From: an uncultured Bacteroidales bacterium
Lineage (GTDB): Bacteria > Bacteroidota > Bacteroidia > Bacteroidales > Muribaculaceae
Assembly: GCA_947177325.1 (NCBI GenBank)
Contig: CAMWUH010000129.1
Location: 1 to 6,395 of the forward strand
Length of the DNA stretch: 6,395 nucleotides
Reading direction: 5' to 3'
Shown here: positions 1 through 6,291 of the stretch, one piece after another
How positions within the stretch are numbered: position 1 is the stretch's first letter
How the letters are laid out: each line of letters opens with the position of its first letter
Notes under the pieces: model-generated
Databases searched by the model: none
What the model saw: only the letters and a program-made list of their open reading frames with translations
Told to the model about the DNA's origin: nothing
Made by a program: the position numbers and the translations under genes

Positions 1-1253
1 GCCCAAGTAGGCATGTGTACACCGTTGGTAACATAGCCAACGTGTGACTCTTCCCAGCTGTAGCCTTTCCAGATACCGGCAAACATTTTCTTTGACACTT
101 CGCCGTGGAGCCAGCTAACGCCGTTAGCTTCCTGGCAAGTGTTGAGCGCGAACACGCTCATTGAGAAACGTTCGTTAGTATTGGGATTTTCACGGCCCAT
201 GTTCATGAGGTCGTTCCAGGAGATGCCCAATTTAGCGGGATATTCACCCATATATTTGCCGAAGAGGCCTTCGTCGAAGTAGTCGTGGCCTGCGGGCACG
301 GGAGTGTGAACGGTGTAGAGTGAAGAGGCACGAACCAATTCAAGAGCTACGTTGAAATCAAGGTGTTGGTCTTGAACGTAGTCAACCAAGCGTTGGAGGT
401 TGAGCAATGCGGCGTGGCCTTCGTTGCAGTGGTAGAGTTGCGATTTGATGCCGAGTTTTTTGAGCATCAGGATACCGCCGATACCGAGGAGGTATTCTTG
501 TTTGATACGGTTTTCCCAGTCGCCGCCATAGAGTTGGTGAGTGATGGGACGGTCAAACTCGCTATTCATGTCGAAGTCGGTATCCATCAAATAGAGGTTC
601 ATGCGGCCTACATTTACTTTCCAGATGTGAGAGTAGATGATGCGGCCGGGGAAGGGAACTTCGAGGATTACCGGTTGACCGTTTTTATCAACCACTTGCT
701 CAATGGGAAGCTGGTTGAAGTTTTGGGGTTCGTAGTTGGCGATTTGTTGGCCGTCTACTGAGAGAGTTTGAGTAAAGTAGCCGTAGCGATAGAGGAAACC
801 GACAGCGGTCATGTCAACGCAGCTGTCTGAAGCTTCTTTGATGTAGTCGCCTGCGAGGACGCCGAGGCCGCCTGAATAGATTTTCAAGCAGTTGCAGAGA
901 CCATATTCCATTGAGAAGTATGAAACTGAAGGCACGTCTTTACGCATCGGTTTAGCCATGTATTCTTTGAACATGTTGTAAACGTGATCGATGCGGGCCA
1001 TCATGTCTTTGTCGTTCAGGATTTCCTGTTGACGTTCTGAAGTAAGATTTTGGAGCAAAAGCACGGGGTTTTCACCGGTTGCACGCCAAAGTTCGGGATT
1101 GAGGTCACGGAAAAGATGTTTACCTTCGCTGTTCCAAACCCACCAAAGGTTTTTTGCGAGTTTTTCCAGGGGTTTGAGTTTGGTTGGTAAGTCTGATTTA
1201 ACAGTCATGTCGCGCCAAGTGGCGGCATTAGTGTTGCTTACTTGAAGTTTCAT
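1..1253 (-). CDS. glgP: Alpha-glucan phosphorylase (GT35), N-terminal part, cut by the window edge
   Basis: Partial gene read leftward from ATG at 1253-1251; 417 codons are visible and the frame is open to the edge. The family removes terminal glucose from alpha-1,4-glucan with phosphate, giving glucose-1-phosphate, in the cytoplasm. The N-terminus (about residues 13-130, with NLWWVW at 35-40) looks like the DUF3417 domain of the bacterial/archaeal alpha-glucan phosphorylase branch (family about 850 residues), not classical glycogen phosphorylase. GT35 landmarks follow in order: FSMEYG (113-118), YSGGLGVLAGD (126-136), CNEGHAAL (276-283), HTPVPAGHD (316-324) and TNGVH (409-413). The lysine that binds pyridoxal phosphate lies in the missing C-terminal half, so activity cannot be confirmed here. 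Met1 is preferred over in-frame Met16 because MKLQVSN-TWR resembles the usual start of the family. It lies 66 bases downstream of the glycogen synthase with no terminator or consensus promoter between them, so co-transcription is likely. No frameshift is seen. Confidence 0.93.
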   Translation of the reverse strand, partial: MKLQVSNTNAATWRDMTVKSDLPTKLKPLEKLAKNLWWVWNSEGKHLFRDLNPELWRATGENPVLLLQNLTSERQQEILNDKDMMARIDHVYNMFKEYMAKPMRKDVPSVSYFSMEYGLCNCLKIYSGGLGVLAGDYIKEASDSCVDMTAVGFLYRYGYFTQTLSVDGQQIANYEPQNFNQLPIEQVVDKNGQPVILEVPFPGRIIYSHIWKVNVGRMNLYLMDTDFDMNSEFDRPITHQLYGGDWENRIKQEYLLGIGGILMLKKLGIKSQLYHCNEGHAALLNLQRLVDYVQDQHLDFNVALELVRASSLYTVHTPVPAGHDYFDEGLFGKYMGEYPAKLGISWNDLMNMGRENPNTNERFSMSVFALNTCQEANGVSWLHGEVSKKMFAGIWKGYSWEESHVGYVTNGVHMPTW

Positions 1254-1319
1254 AAATATTGAAATTTATTAATAATAATCTTGGTTATGATTGTTTGTGC
1301 TTGTTATTCGTGAGTTGGA

Positions 1320-3002
1320 TTACGCTTTCAGCGTATGGCCTGTTCTTCGGGCCTCGTTTCGGAGAGCCACGTCAAAAGCCTCCAGGTAATAATTTATGAA
1401 ATATTGCCATGAAGCTTTTTCGGCAGTGGACATCGCCTTGTGGTTGACCTCGGCTTTTTCTGTCGCAGTCATGTTGATCAGGCAGTTGAGCCGGGTCGCA
1501 ATCTCGCCGGCCACCTGGTGGTAGTTGGAGTCTGTGCGGTTAATAACCTCTACACCGCTCTGTTCAAACCCGTTGCCAACATCCGCCTTCACCCATTGTC
1601 CGAAGCCGGCCAGTGAGGTGGTGATTGTAGGCACACCGAATGCTACACTTTCCAATGGTGTGTAACCCCACGGTTCGTAGTAAGATGGGAACACCGTTGC
1701 ATCCATGCCAATAAGCAGGTCGTAGTAGGGCATGTTGAAAATGCCGTCTGAACCTGTCAGATATGACGGCACATATATTACGTTGACATGCACCCCGTCG
1801 GTGTTGTTAAACTGGAGGTGGCGCAAGTGGCAGTAGACCGCTTCATGATCGGGCTCAACGAGATTGTGAGTCAGGTTGGGGTTCCAAAGCGGAGCCAACT
1901 CAGATTGTTTCTTTTTGAGAGCATCCTGCAGGTCGCCACGTGCACCGGAAATCCACGATGGCACCATTATGAATGCCACAACTTCGGGACTGTTGTCCGA
2001 GCGAAGTTGGCGCAAACGGTCGAGCGAGTCAAGATAAACGTCAAGACCTTTGTTGCGATACTCGCATCGGCCTGATGTGGCAACAAAGAATGTATTGGCT
2101 GATTTGAAATGTTTTCCGGTTAAAGCATTGGCTACTTTGACAAGCTTTTTGCGTGCATCCTGACGAGCTTGTTCATATTTAGCCTTTGCAGGCACAAAGC
2201 CGGCCTCAAAGCCGTTGGGGGTAACAACGTGGGGTCGCAGCTCCAGCAACTGCTCACATTCCGTAGCCGTTACTTCGCTCACTGTCGTGAAACAGTCAGC
2301 TTGATGAGCGGCAGCTTTTTCGAGCGAATGTTTTGATTGCATATTCAGCTCCTCGGCCATTTGGTCGCCGCGGTAGCCTCGCAGATAATCGTAGAGGGGC
2401 TTGTTGTTGCCACAGATGCTTCGGCCTATCGAAGTGGCGTGAGTGGTAAAAATTGTGGCTACTTCAGGCAGCTTCCATTTTGTAATCAGCAGGCCCATGC
2501 CTGTTGTCCACTCGTCGAAGTGGGCAATGACTCGCTTGCCTTGGAGCTTTTTGAAGTTATAAAGACTCTCGATAACGATTGCGGCAGCATGTGAAAAAGC
2601 GCAAGCTTCATCATAATCGCCGTAAGCGTGAAGAGAGTCTACACCAAAGAGCTCCCACATTTTTGAGTAGAGCTCATCTTTGCAAATGTATAGCGTGTCA
2701 AATTTTACGAGGATTGCAATCGGGCTACCGGGTACATCCCAACGTCCCACTCTGACTGTAACGCCATGGGGCAGATTAAGATTCTTGCGCCACGCTTTCA
2801 ATATCGTGTCGCTCGGGATAAAAAAGGGCGACGGATTTTCTTCCGACCACACATCAGGCCCGATAAAGATAGTTTTATCCTTGTATAATTTCTGGAGAGT
2901 CTTCGCCTTGGTCGACAGCACGGCATAGATGCCACCTATCTTGTTGCAGACTTCCCAGCTTGTTTCAAACAATAAATCAATTGTTTCTTTTTTGTCGGTC
3001 AT
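1320..3002 (-). CDS. Glycogen synthase, eukaryote-like family GT3, 560 residues
   Basis: The enzyme extends alpha-1,4-glucan chains from a nucleotide-glucose donor; family GT3 normally uses UDP-glucose, unlike bacterial GlgA (GT5, ADP-glucose). The assignment rests on close matches to animal and yeast glycogen synthases: NKIGGIYAVLSTKAK (20-34), HFDEWTTGMGL (161-171), TIFTTHATSIGR (183-194), EKAAAH (228-233), VTPNGF (260-265), and GRCEYRNKG (311-319) with the conserved basic residues R312 and K318. YYEPWGYTPLE (441-451) carries the two glutamates, E443 and E451, matching the catalytic-site pair of yeast Gsy2. It is shorter than the eukaryotic enzymes (about 700 residues). It lacks their long C-terminal tail, and there is no arginine between residues 505 and 547, where the glucose-6-phosphate/phosphorylation-sensing arginine cluster would lie, so that control is probably absent (inference). 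There is no signal peptide, so it should be cytoplasmic. The ATG at 3002 is the first in frame, about 30 bases from the predicted transcript start, with no clear Shine-Dalgarno. It is probably the first gene of an operon with the phosphorylase. Confidence 0.95.
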   Translation of the reverse strand: MTDKKETIDLLFETSWEVCNKIGGIYAVLSTKAKTLQKLYKDKTIFIGPDVWSEENPSPFFIPSDTILKAWRKNLNLPHGVTVRVGRWDVPGSPIAILVKFDTLYICKDELYSKMWELFGVDSLHAYGDYDEACAFSHAAAIVIESLYNFKKLQGKRVIAHFDEWTTGMGLLITKWKLPEVATIFTTHATSIGRSICGNNKPLYDYLRGYRGDQMAEELNMQSKHSLEKAAAHQADCFTTVSEVTATECEQLLELRPHVVTPNGFEAGFVPAKAKYEQARQDARKKLVKVANALTGKHFKSANTFFVATSGRCEYRNKGLDVYLDSLDRLRQLRSDNSPEVVAFIMVPSWISGARGDLQDALKKKQSELAPLWNPNLTHNLVEPDHEAVYCHLRHLQFNNTDGVHVNVIYVPSYLTGSDGIFNMPYYDLLIGMDATVFPSYYEPWGYTPLESVAFGVPTITTSLAGFGQWVKADVGNGFEQSGVEVINRTDSNYHQVAGEIATRLNCLINMTATEKAEVNHKAMSTAEKASWQYFINYYLEAFDVALRNEARRTGHTLKA

Positions 3003-3038
3003 ATAAGTTTGAATCGAAAATCAATCTTTTTTCCGCCA

Positions 3039-3069
3039 CAAAGTTAATAAATAATTCTCAAACTGCAAA
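3039..3069 (-). promoter_or_regulatory. Bacteroidetes-type promoter for the glycogen synthase operon
   Basis: Read on the minus strand, TTTG (3069-3066) is followed by exactly 19 bases and then TAACTTTG (3046-3039). This matches the Bacteroidetes primary-sigma consensus TTTG-N19-21-TAnnTTTG without a mismatch. Transcription should start a few bases further left, giving a leader of roughly 30 bases before the ATG at 3002. Position, orientation and distance all fit the synthase gene. It has not been tested experimentally. Confidence 0.8.
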
Positions 3070-3193
3070 TTGCAATCAGCTATCTTTAAAAAAAAGACGC
3101 ATATTTATCCCTCAGCCCTTAACCTCTACCCTATCCTCCACCCTTATTATTTCGGCTGAAATAGCGCAATTGCTCCCTTTTTGTATTATTTAT

Positions 3194-3224
3194 TTTGCAG
3201 CTTAAAAATTTTTTTTTAATTTTG
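3194..3224 (+). promoter_or_regulatory. Bacteroidetes-type promoter for the small exported protein gene
   Basis: TTTG (3194-3197), 19 bases, then TAATTTTG (3217-3224) is a full match to TTTG-N19-21-TAnnTTTG. The predicted start near 3231 leaves a leader of about 70 bases before the ATG at 3302. The spacer is very AT-rich and holds A5 (3204-3208) followed by T9 (3209-3217), whose last T is the first base of the -7 element. The element faces away from the synthase promoter, so the two share the 299-base intergenic region 3003-3301 back to back. Confidence 0.75.
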
Positions 3225-3254
3225 TGAAATAAAATTGCTTTTTTTGAGTTACAC

Positions 3255-3269
3255 CCCATTATTTATGGG
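3255..3269 (+). other. Small hairpin in the leader of the 105-residue gene
   Basis: CCCAT (3255-3259) and ATGGG (3265-3269) can pair around a 5-base loop, in the predicted untranslated leader. GTTAC occurs three times close by (3248-3252, 3269-3273, 3275-3279). The stem is short and may be chance. It resembles no riboswitch I know and does not cover the start codon. Confidence 0.25.
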
Positions 3270-3301
3270 TTACAGTTACAATTACCACGCAGACATCAAC
3301 T

Positions 3302-3619
3302 ATGAGAAAGGCTTTACGATATATCTTACTTTTGGCTGCCATCGCTTGCGCTGCCCCATTTGTCGTGGCTAAAGCCGCTGACTCCATTAAGTCGGTAGCG
3401 ATTGAAAATACTGACCGCGCTTCAGCCGATGTGCAGATTAACGGTACCGAAATCGAGCTTCAGGCGGCAACAGCCATGAAATTCGAAATTTTCTCAATTA
3501 CCGGCCAGCTTGTAAGAGTTGTCAACGTTGCTCCGGGTCAATCAGTTAAAATTGACCTCGCCAAAGGTTTCTACATTATTAAATGTGACTCCTGGACTCG
3601 TCGCGTGCTCCTTAAATAA
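3302..3619 (+). CDS. Small exported protein resembling a stand-alone type IX sorting domain
   Basis: This 105-residue protein has no function I can name. Residues 1-25 form a signal peptide: basic start (R2, K3, R7), hydrophobic core (about 8-22), and AKA at 23-25 before a likely cleavage. Cys16 in AAIAC loosely fits a lipoprotein box, but the hydrophobic stretch continues past it, so ordinary cleavage is preferred. The mature part, about 80 residues, is predicted beta-rich. Its C-terminal half, FEIFSITGQLV (61-71), then PGQSVKIDLAKGFYIIK (78-94) and a basic tail ending in LLK, follows the type A sorting-domain pattern (IYDxxGRxV, IDLSxLxxGxYxVK, KxxxK) of the type IX secretion system. Such domains normally follow a large cargo protein, and here there is none. 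The usual PNP motif at the start of the domain is missing. A consensus promoter lies upstream and a terminator downstream, so it looks monocistronic. It could also be a small Ig-like surface or periplasmic protein. As a gene it is well supported; the role is open. Confidence 0.8.
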   Translation: MRKALRYILLLAAIACAAPFVVAKAADSIKSVAIENTDRASADVQINGTEIELQAATAMKFEIFSITGQLVRVVNVAPGQSVKIDLAKGFYIIKCDSWTRRVLLK

Positions 3620-3659
3620 AGCTACCTTTTTGATTTATCTCACTGCCTCTTCTCCCAAT

Positions 3660-3675
3660 CGACCGTACGACCGTA
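3660..3675. repeat. Two tandem copies of an 8-base unit
   Basis: CGACCGTA occurs twice head to tail (3660-3667 and 3668-3675), 40 bases after the stop of the small exported protein and just before its terminator. The junction contains the palindrome CGTACG (3664-3669). A binding site is possible, but two 8-base copies may be chance. Confidence 0.4.
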
Positions 3676-3687
3676 ATATAAAAAAAT

Positions 3688-3722
3688 GACCCCGTTCACT
3701 TATATTTGTCAACGGGGTCTTT
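3688..3722. terminator. Rho-independent terminator after the small exported protein, possibly two-way
   Basis: GACCCCGTT (3688-3696) pairs perfectly with AACGGGGTC (3711-3719), a 9-base stem with a 14-base loop. On the plus strand only TTT (3720-3722) follows before AACAT, a weak U tract. On the minus strand the stem is followed by an A and then seven T (complement of 3680-3687), a better terminator for leftward transcription. It separates the small gene from the pullulanase gene. Confidence 0.75.
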
Positions 3723-3861
3723 AACATAAATTATCGGCTTCAATCCCCTCAACAGAGGCAATAGGAAGCTGCTTTTTGCGTTAAAATTGTTAAGAGCCCT
3801 GCAACTCCACATTGCCGACTCCCCTCTTCCAAAGAATTACACATAATTAATATAAGAAATA

Positions 3862-5877
3862 ATGACCTTAAATTTCAAAAACATGTGCACCGGAATGTTT
3901 CTCATGGGTGCTTTCACTGTAGCCAATGCCGCTACCCCTCAATTTAATCCTAACGATTACTCCACCTATCCCACCTACAACGGCACCGACCTCGAGCTCG
4001 CTATCACTCCCGAGGCTGTAGCCTTTGCGTTATGGTCGCCTGCAGCCGAAGAAGTTGTGGTTAACCTCTATCCTACCGACCGCAATTCTCGCTCAATTGC
4101 CACAATCCCATTGACTCGCGACGCCAACGGCGTTTGGCGTGGCACTGCAGGCCCCGAAAACGTGGGCAAATTCTACACATTCAGCGTTAAGCACAATGGT
4201 CAATGGCTCGCCGAAACTCCGGGTGTTTGGGCCAAAGCCGTTGGTACCAACGGTCAGCGAGCTGCCATCCTCGACCCCTCAACCGTTAATCCGGCCGGTT
4301 GGGACAACGACAAAGGTCCGGAAATCAAAGCCATCAACGACGCTGTTATCTATGAAATGCATCATCGTGACTTCTCCGTCGACCCCTCATCGGGTATAGT
4401 TCACAAGGGTAAATTCCTCGCCCTTACAGAGGAAGGCACCACAACACCCTCAGGCTCTGCCACAGGTATCGACCACCTCAAAGAGCTTGGCGTTACCCAC
4501 GTCCACATCCTCCCTTCCTACGACTACAACTCCGTTGACGAGGCCAATCTCCCTGCCAACCAATACAACTGGGGCTACGACCCATTCAACTACAACGCTC
4601 CCGAAGGCTCCTACTCAACCGACCCCGCCAATTCCGCCGCTCGCATCCTCGAAATGAAGCAGATGATTAAAGCTCTCCACGATGCCGGCATCGGAGTGAT
4701 CATGGACGTAGTCTACAACCACACCGCCAACAACGACGACTCCAACTTCTCTCTTACAGCCCCCGGCTACTACTATCGCTACCGCCCCGACGGCACTTAT
4801 TCCGACGCATCAGGATGCGGCAACGAAACCGCATCTGACCATCAACAAATGCGCGACTACATCATCAACTCAGTAAAATACTGGGCTGATGAATACCACA
4901 TCGACGGCTTCCGCTTCGACCTCATGGCTATCCACGACACCGAAACAATGACCCAAGTCGCTGCCGCCCTCAAAGAAATCAATCCCAATATCTTCGTTTA
5001 CGGCGAAGGTTGGACTGCAGGCGACTCTCCTCTCCCCGTTGACCAACGCGCCCTTAAAGAAAATGTAGCCAAGATGACCGACATCGCCGTGTTCTCCGAC
5101 GATATCCGCGATGCCATCAAGGGCCACTACTCCAATGCCGAAGACCGTGGCTTCGCCACAGGTAAACCCGGCAACGAAGAAACCGTTAAAATCGGTATCG
5201 TAGCCGCAACAGCCCACCCCCAAGTTGACTACTCAAAAGGCAACAACTCAAAATTCCCCTACGCCACCTCACCCTCGCAAATCATTAACTACGTTAGCTG
5301 CCACGACGACCTTACACTCACCGACAAGCTCCGTAAATCGCTCCCTGACGCTACCGATGAGCAACGTCAACGCGCAGCCCGACTCGCTCAGACAATAGTA
5401 TTCACCTCGCAGGGCACCCCATTCATGTTTGCCGGCGAAGAAGTGTTTCGCGATAAAAAAGGCGTTCACAACTCCTACAAATCACCCGATTCAATCAACG
5501 CCATCGATTGGACTCTCAAAGAGTCAAATGCCGATCAGTTTAACTACTATCGCGAGCTTATCAAATTGCGCAAGGCTCACCCCGCTTTCCGCATGACATC
5601 AGCCGAGGAGATTGCCAAAAACATCGTGTTTGATAAAGTCGAAACTCCCAACCTCATCAGCTACTCAATTAAAAACAACGCCAACGGCGACGAATTTAAG
5701 GAAATCAAGCTGATTTTCAACGGTTCGGAGGAAACTCAAACCGTGAAAGTTGCCAAGGGCGACTGGACAATCATCGCCGAGGACGGCAAGATCAATGCCG
5801 ACGGCCTTGGAACTACCCGTGGCGGCAAACTTGAAGTAGCCCCCACCTCTGCCCTCATCCTCGCAAGAGTGAAATAA
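3862..5877 (+). CDS. pulA: Type I pullulanase, exported GH13 debranching enzyme, 671 residues
   Basis: The enzyme hydrolyses alpha-1,6 branch links in pullulan, starch or glycogen fragments. Residues 1-23 are a signal peptide ending in ANA, so the mature protein acts in the periplasm or at the outer membrane; Cys9 is not in a proper lipobox. About 35-120 is a CBM48-like N-terminal beta domain (AFALWSPAAEEVVVNLY). The GH13 barrel covers about 160-570. YNWGYDP (235-241) is the type I pullulanase signature. The four GH13 regions are intact: DVVYNH (282-287); DGFRFD (348-353) with R351 and nucleophile D353; YGEGW (380-384) with acid/base E382; and VSCHDD (478-483) with H481 and transition-state stabiliser D482. 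HNSYKSPDSINAIDW (536-550) is also typical. About 580-671 is the C-terminal beta domain. The length fits the compact Bacteroides enzymes. Start Met1 keeps the basic n-region (K6); Met8 would lose it. No consensus promoter was found in 3723-3861. SusC/SusD-type genes are not in the window. No frameshift. Confidence 0.94.
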   Translation: MTLNFKNMCTGMFLMGAFTVANAATPQFNPNDYSTYPTYNGTDLELAITPEAVAFALWSPAAEEVVVNLYPTDRNSRSIATIPLTRDANGVWRGTAGPENVGKFYTFSVKHNGQWLAETPGVWAKAVGTNGQRAAILDPSTVNPAGWDNDKGPEIKAINDAVIYEMHHRDFSVDPSSGIVHKGKFLALTEEGTTTPSGSATGIDHLKELGVTHVHILPSYDYNSVDEANLPANQYNWGYDPFNYNAPEGSYSTDPANSAARILEMKQMIKALHDAGIGVIMDVVYNHTANNDDSNFSLTAPGYYYRYRPDGTYSDASGCGNETASDHQQMRDYIINSVKYWADEYHIDGFRFDLMAIHDTETMTQVAAALKEINPNIFVYGEGWTAGDSPLPVDQRALKENVAKMTDIAVFSDDIRDAIKGHYSNAEDRGFATGKPGNEETVKIGIVAATAHPQVDYSKGNNSKFPYATSPSQIINYVSCHDDLTLTDKLRKSLPDATDEQRQRAARLAQTIVFTSQGTPFMFAGEEVFRDKKGVHNSYKSPDSINAIDWTLKESNADQFNYYRELIKLRKAHPAFRMTSAEEIAKNIVFDKVETPNLISYSIKNNANGDEFKEIKLIFNGSEETQTVKVAKGDWTIIAEDGKINADGLGTTRGGKLEVAPTSALILARVK

Positions 5878-5898
5878 ACAACAGTTTAAAAAAAAGAT

Positions 5899-5942
5899 AA
5901 AGAGGCCCGCGCTGTCGGCAAAGCGCGAGCCTCTTTGTTTTT
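5899..5942 (+). terminator. Strong rho-independent terminator of the pullulanase gene
   Basis: Bases 5899-5913 pair with 5922-5936: 15 positions with one mismatch (C5907 opposite A5928) and an 8-base loop, followed by G and TTTTT (5938-5942). It begins 21 bases after the stop codon. An A8 run (5888-5895) just before the stem means it could also stop leftward transcription. Confidence 0.9.
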
Positions 5943-6100
5943 GCAATGGCGTAGCTGTCACAGTCGGCCATAGCTATGCAAAGTAAATATATATGATTTT
6001 TAGTGGACGGAAATGAGACAAAAAACAAATGGTTGAAAAGACAGGGGAACAGGTGGCGAGGTAGAGACGACGGCTTGCTATCTCCGCTCCAGTGGTTGTT

Positions 6101-6140
6101 AACCTCACGCGAAGTAACGCAAAGGATCGCAGAGGTTTTT
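6101..6140 (+). repeat. Terminator-like hairpin built over three degenerate 10-base repeats
   Basis: Three adjacent 10-base units, CGCGAAGTAA (6108-6117), CGCAAAGGAT (6118-6127) and CGCAGAGGTT (6128-6137), share the pattern CGCrrAG. They are flanked so that AACCTC (6101-6106) pairs with GAGGTT (6132-6137), and GCGA (6109-6112) with TCGC (6127-6130) beyond a small internal loop. TTTTT (6136-6140) follows. It may act as a terminator, or be one copy of a dispersed intergenic repeat family; other copies cannot be searched for here. Confidence 0.5.
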
Positions 6141-6270
6141 AGACATATTACGACATTGGAGTAAAATTGTGGAGAAAAAAACAATGAAAAAGAGAAAAAA
6201 TGTCTAAATTTGTCGCAGACTCACGCCGATGGGTTTCGAGAGCGAAGCGGGCGGGAGCAATTTATTAACA

Positions 6271-6291
6271 AAAGGCGTTTACTCGCGCTTT
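6271..6291 (-). terminator. Weak terminator-like hairpin for leftward transcription
   Basis: AAAGGCG (6271-6277) pairs with CGCGCTTT (6284-6291), 7 base pairs with one bulged G and the loop TTTACT. Read leftward, the stem is followed by an AT-rich stretch beginning TGTTAATAAATT, so it would suit a leftward transcript arriving from the right edge. The U tract is imperfect. Confidence 0.35.

Noticed and set aside
363..761. Plus-strand open frame of 132 codons
   Set aside because: It lies entirely inside the phosphorylase gene on the opposite strand, whose motifs are clear; it is an antisense shadow.
1254..1319. Separate promoter for the phosphorylase gene
   Set aside because: The minus strand has only TAAATTTC, one mismatch from TAnnTTTG, with no TTTG at the correct distance; read-through from the synthase gene is simpler.
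2960..3205. Plus-strand open frame of 81 codons across the divergent promoter region
   Set aside because: It begins inside the synthase gene on the other strand, runs through the promoter region, and ends before the true start of the downstream gene; no protein-like features.
4870..5223. Minus-strand open frame of 117 codons
   Set aside because: It is antisense to the catalytic core of the pullulanase, with no independent support.
5969..5995. Palindrome CATAGCTATG next to a minus-strand TTACTTTG as a promoter
   Set aside because: The -7 element has a mismatch at its second base, no TTTG lies 19-21 bases upstream, and it would drive transcription straight into the pullulanase terminator.
5855..6184. 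Minus-strand open frame of 109 codons
   Set aside because: It runs through the strong pullulanase terminator and into the 3' end of that gene, has no promoter of the expected type, and its sequence shows no domain. The hydrophobic look comes from the complement of the purine-rich plus strand.
6200..6268. Plus-strand 22-codon frame starting MSKFVADSRRW
   Set aside because: It overlaps the MKKRKNV frame, has no convincing ribosome binding site of its own, no family match, and a length expected by chance.
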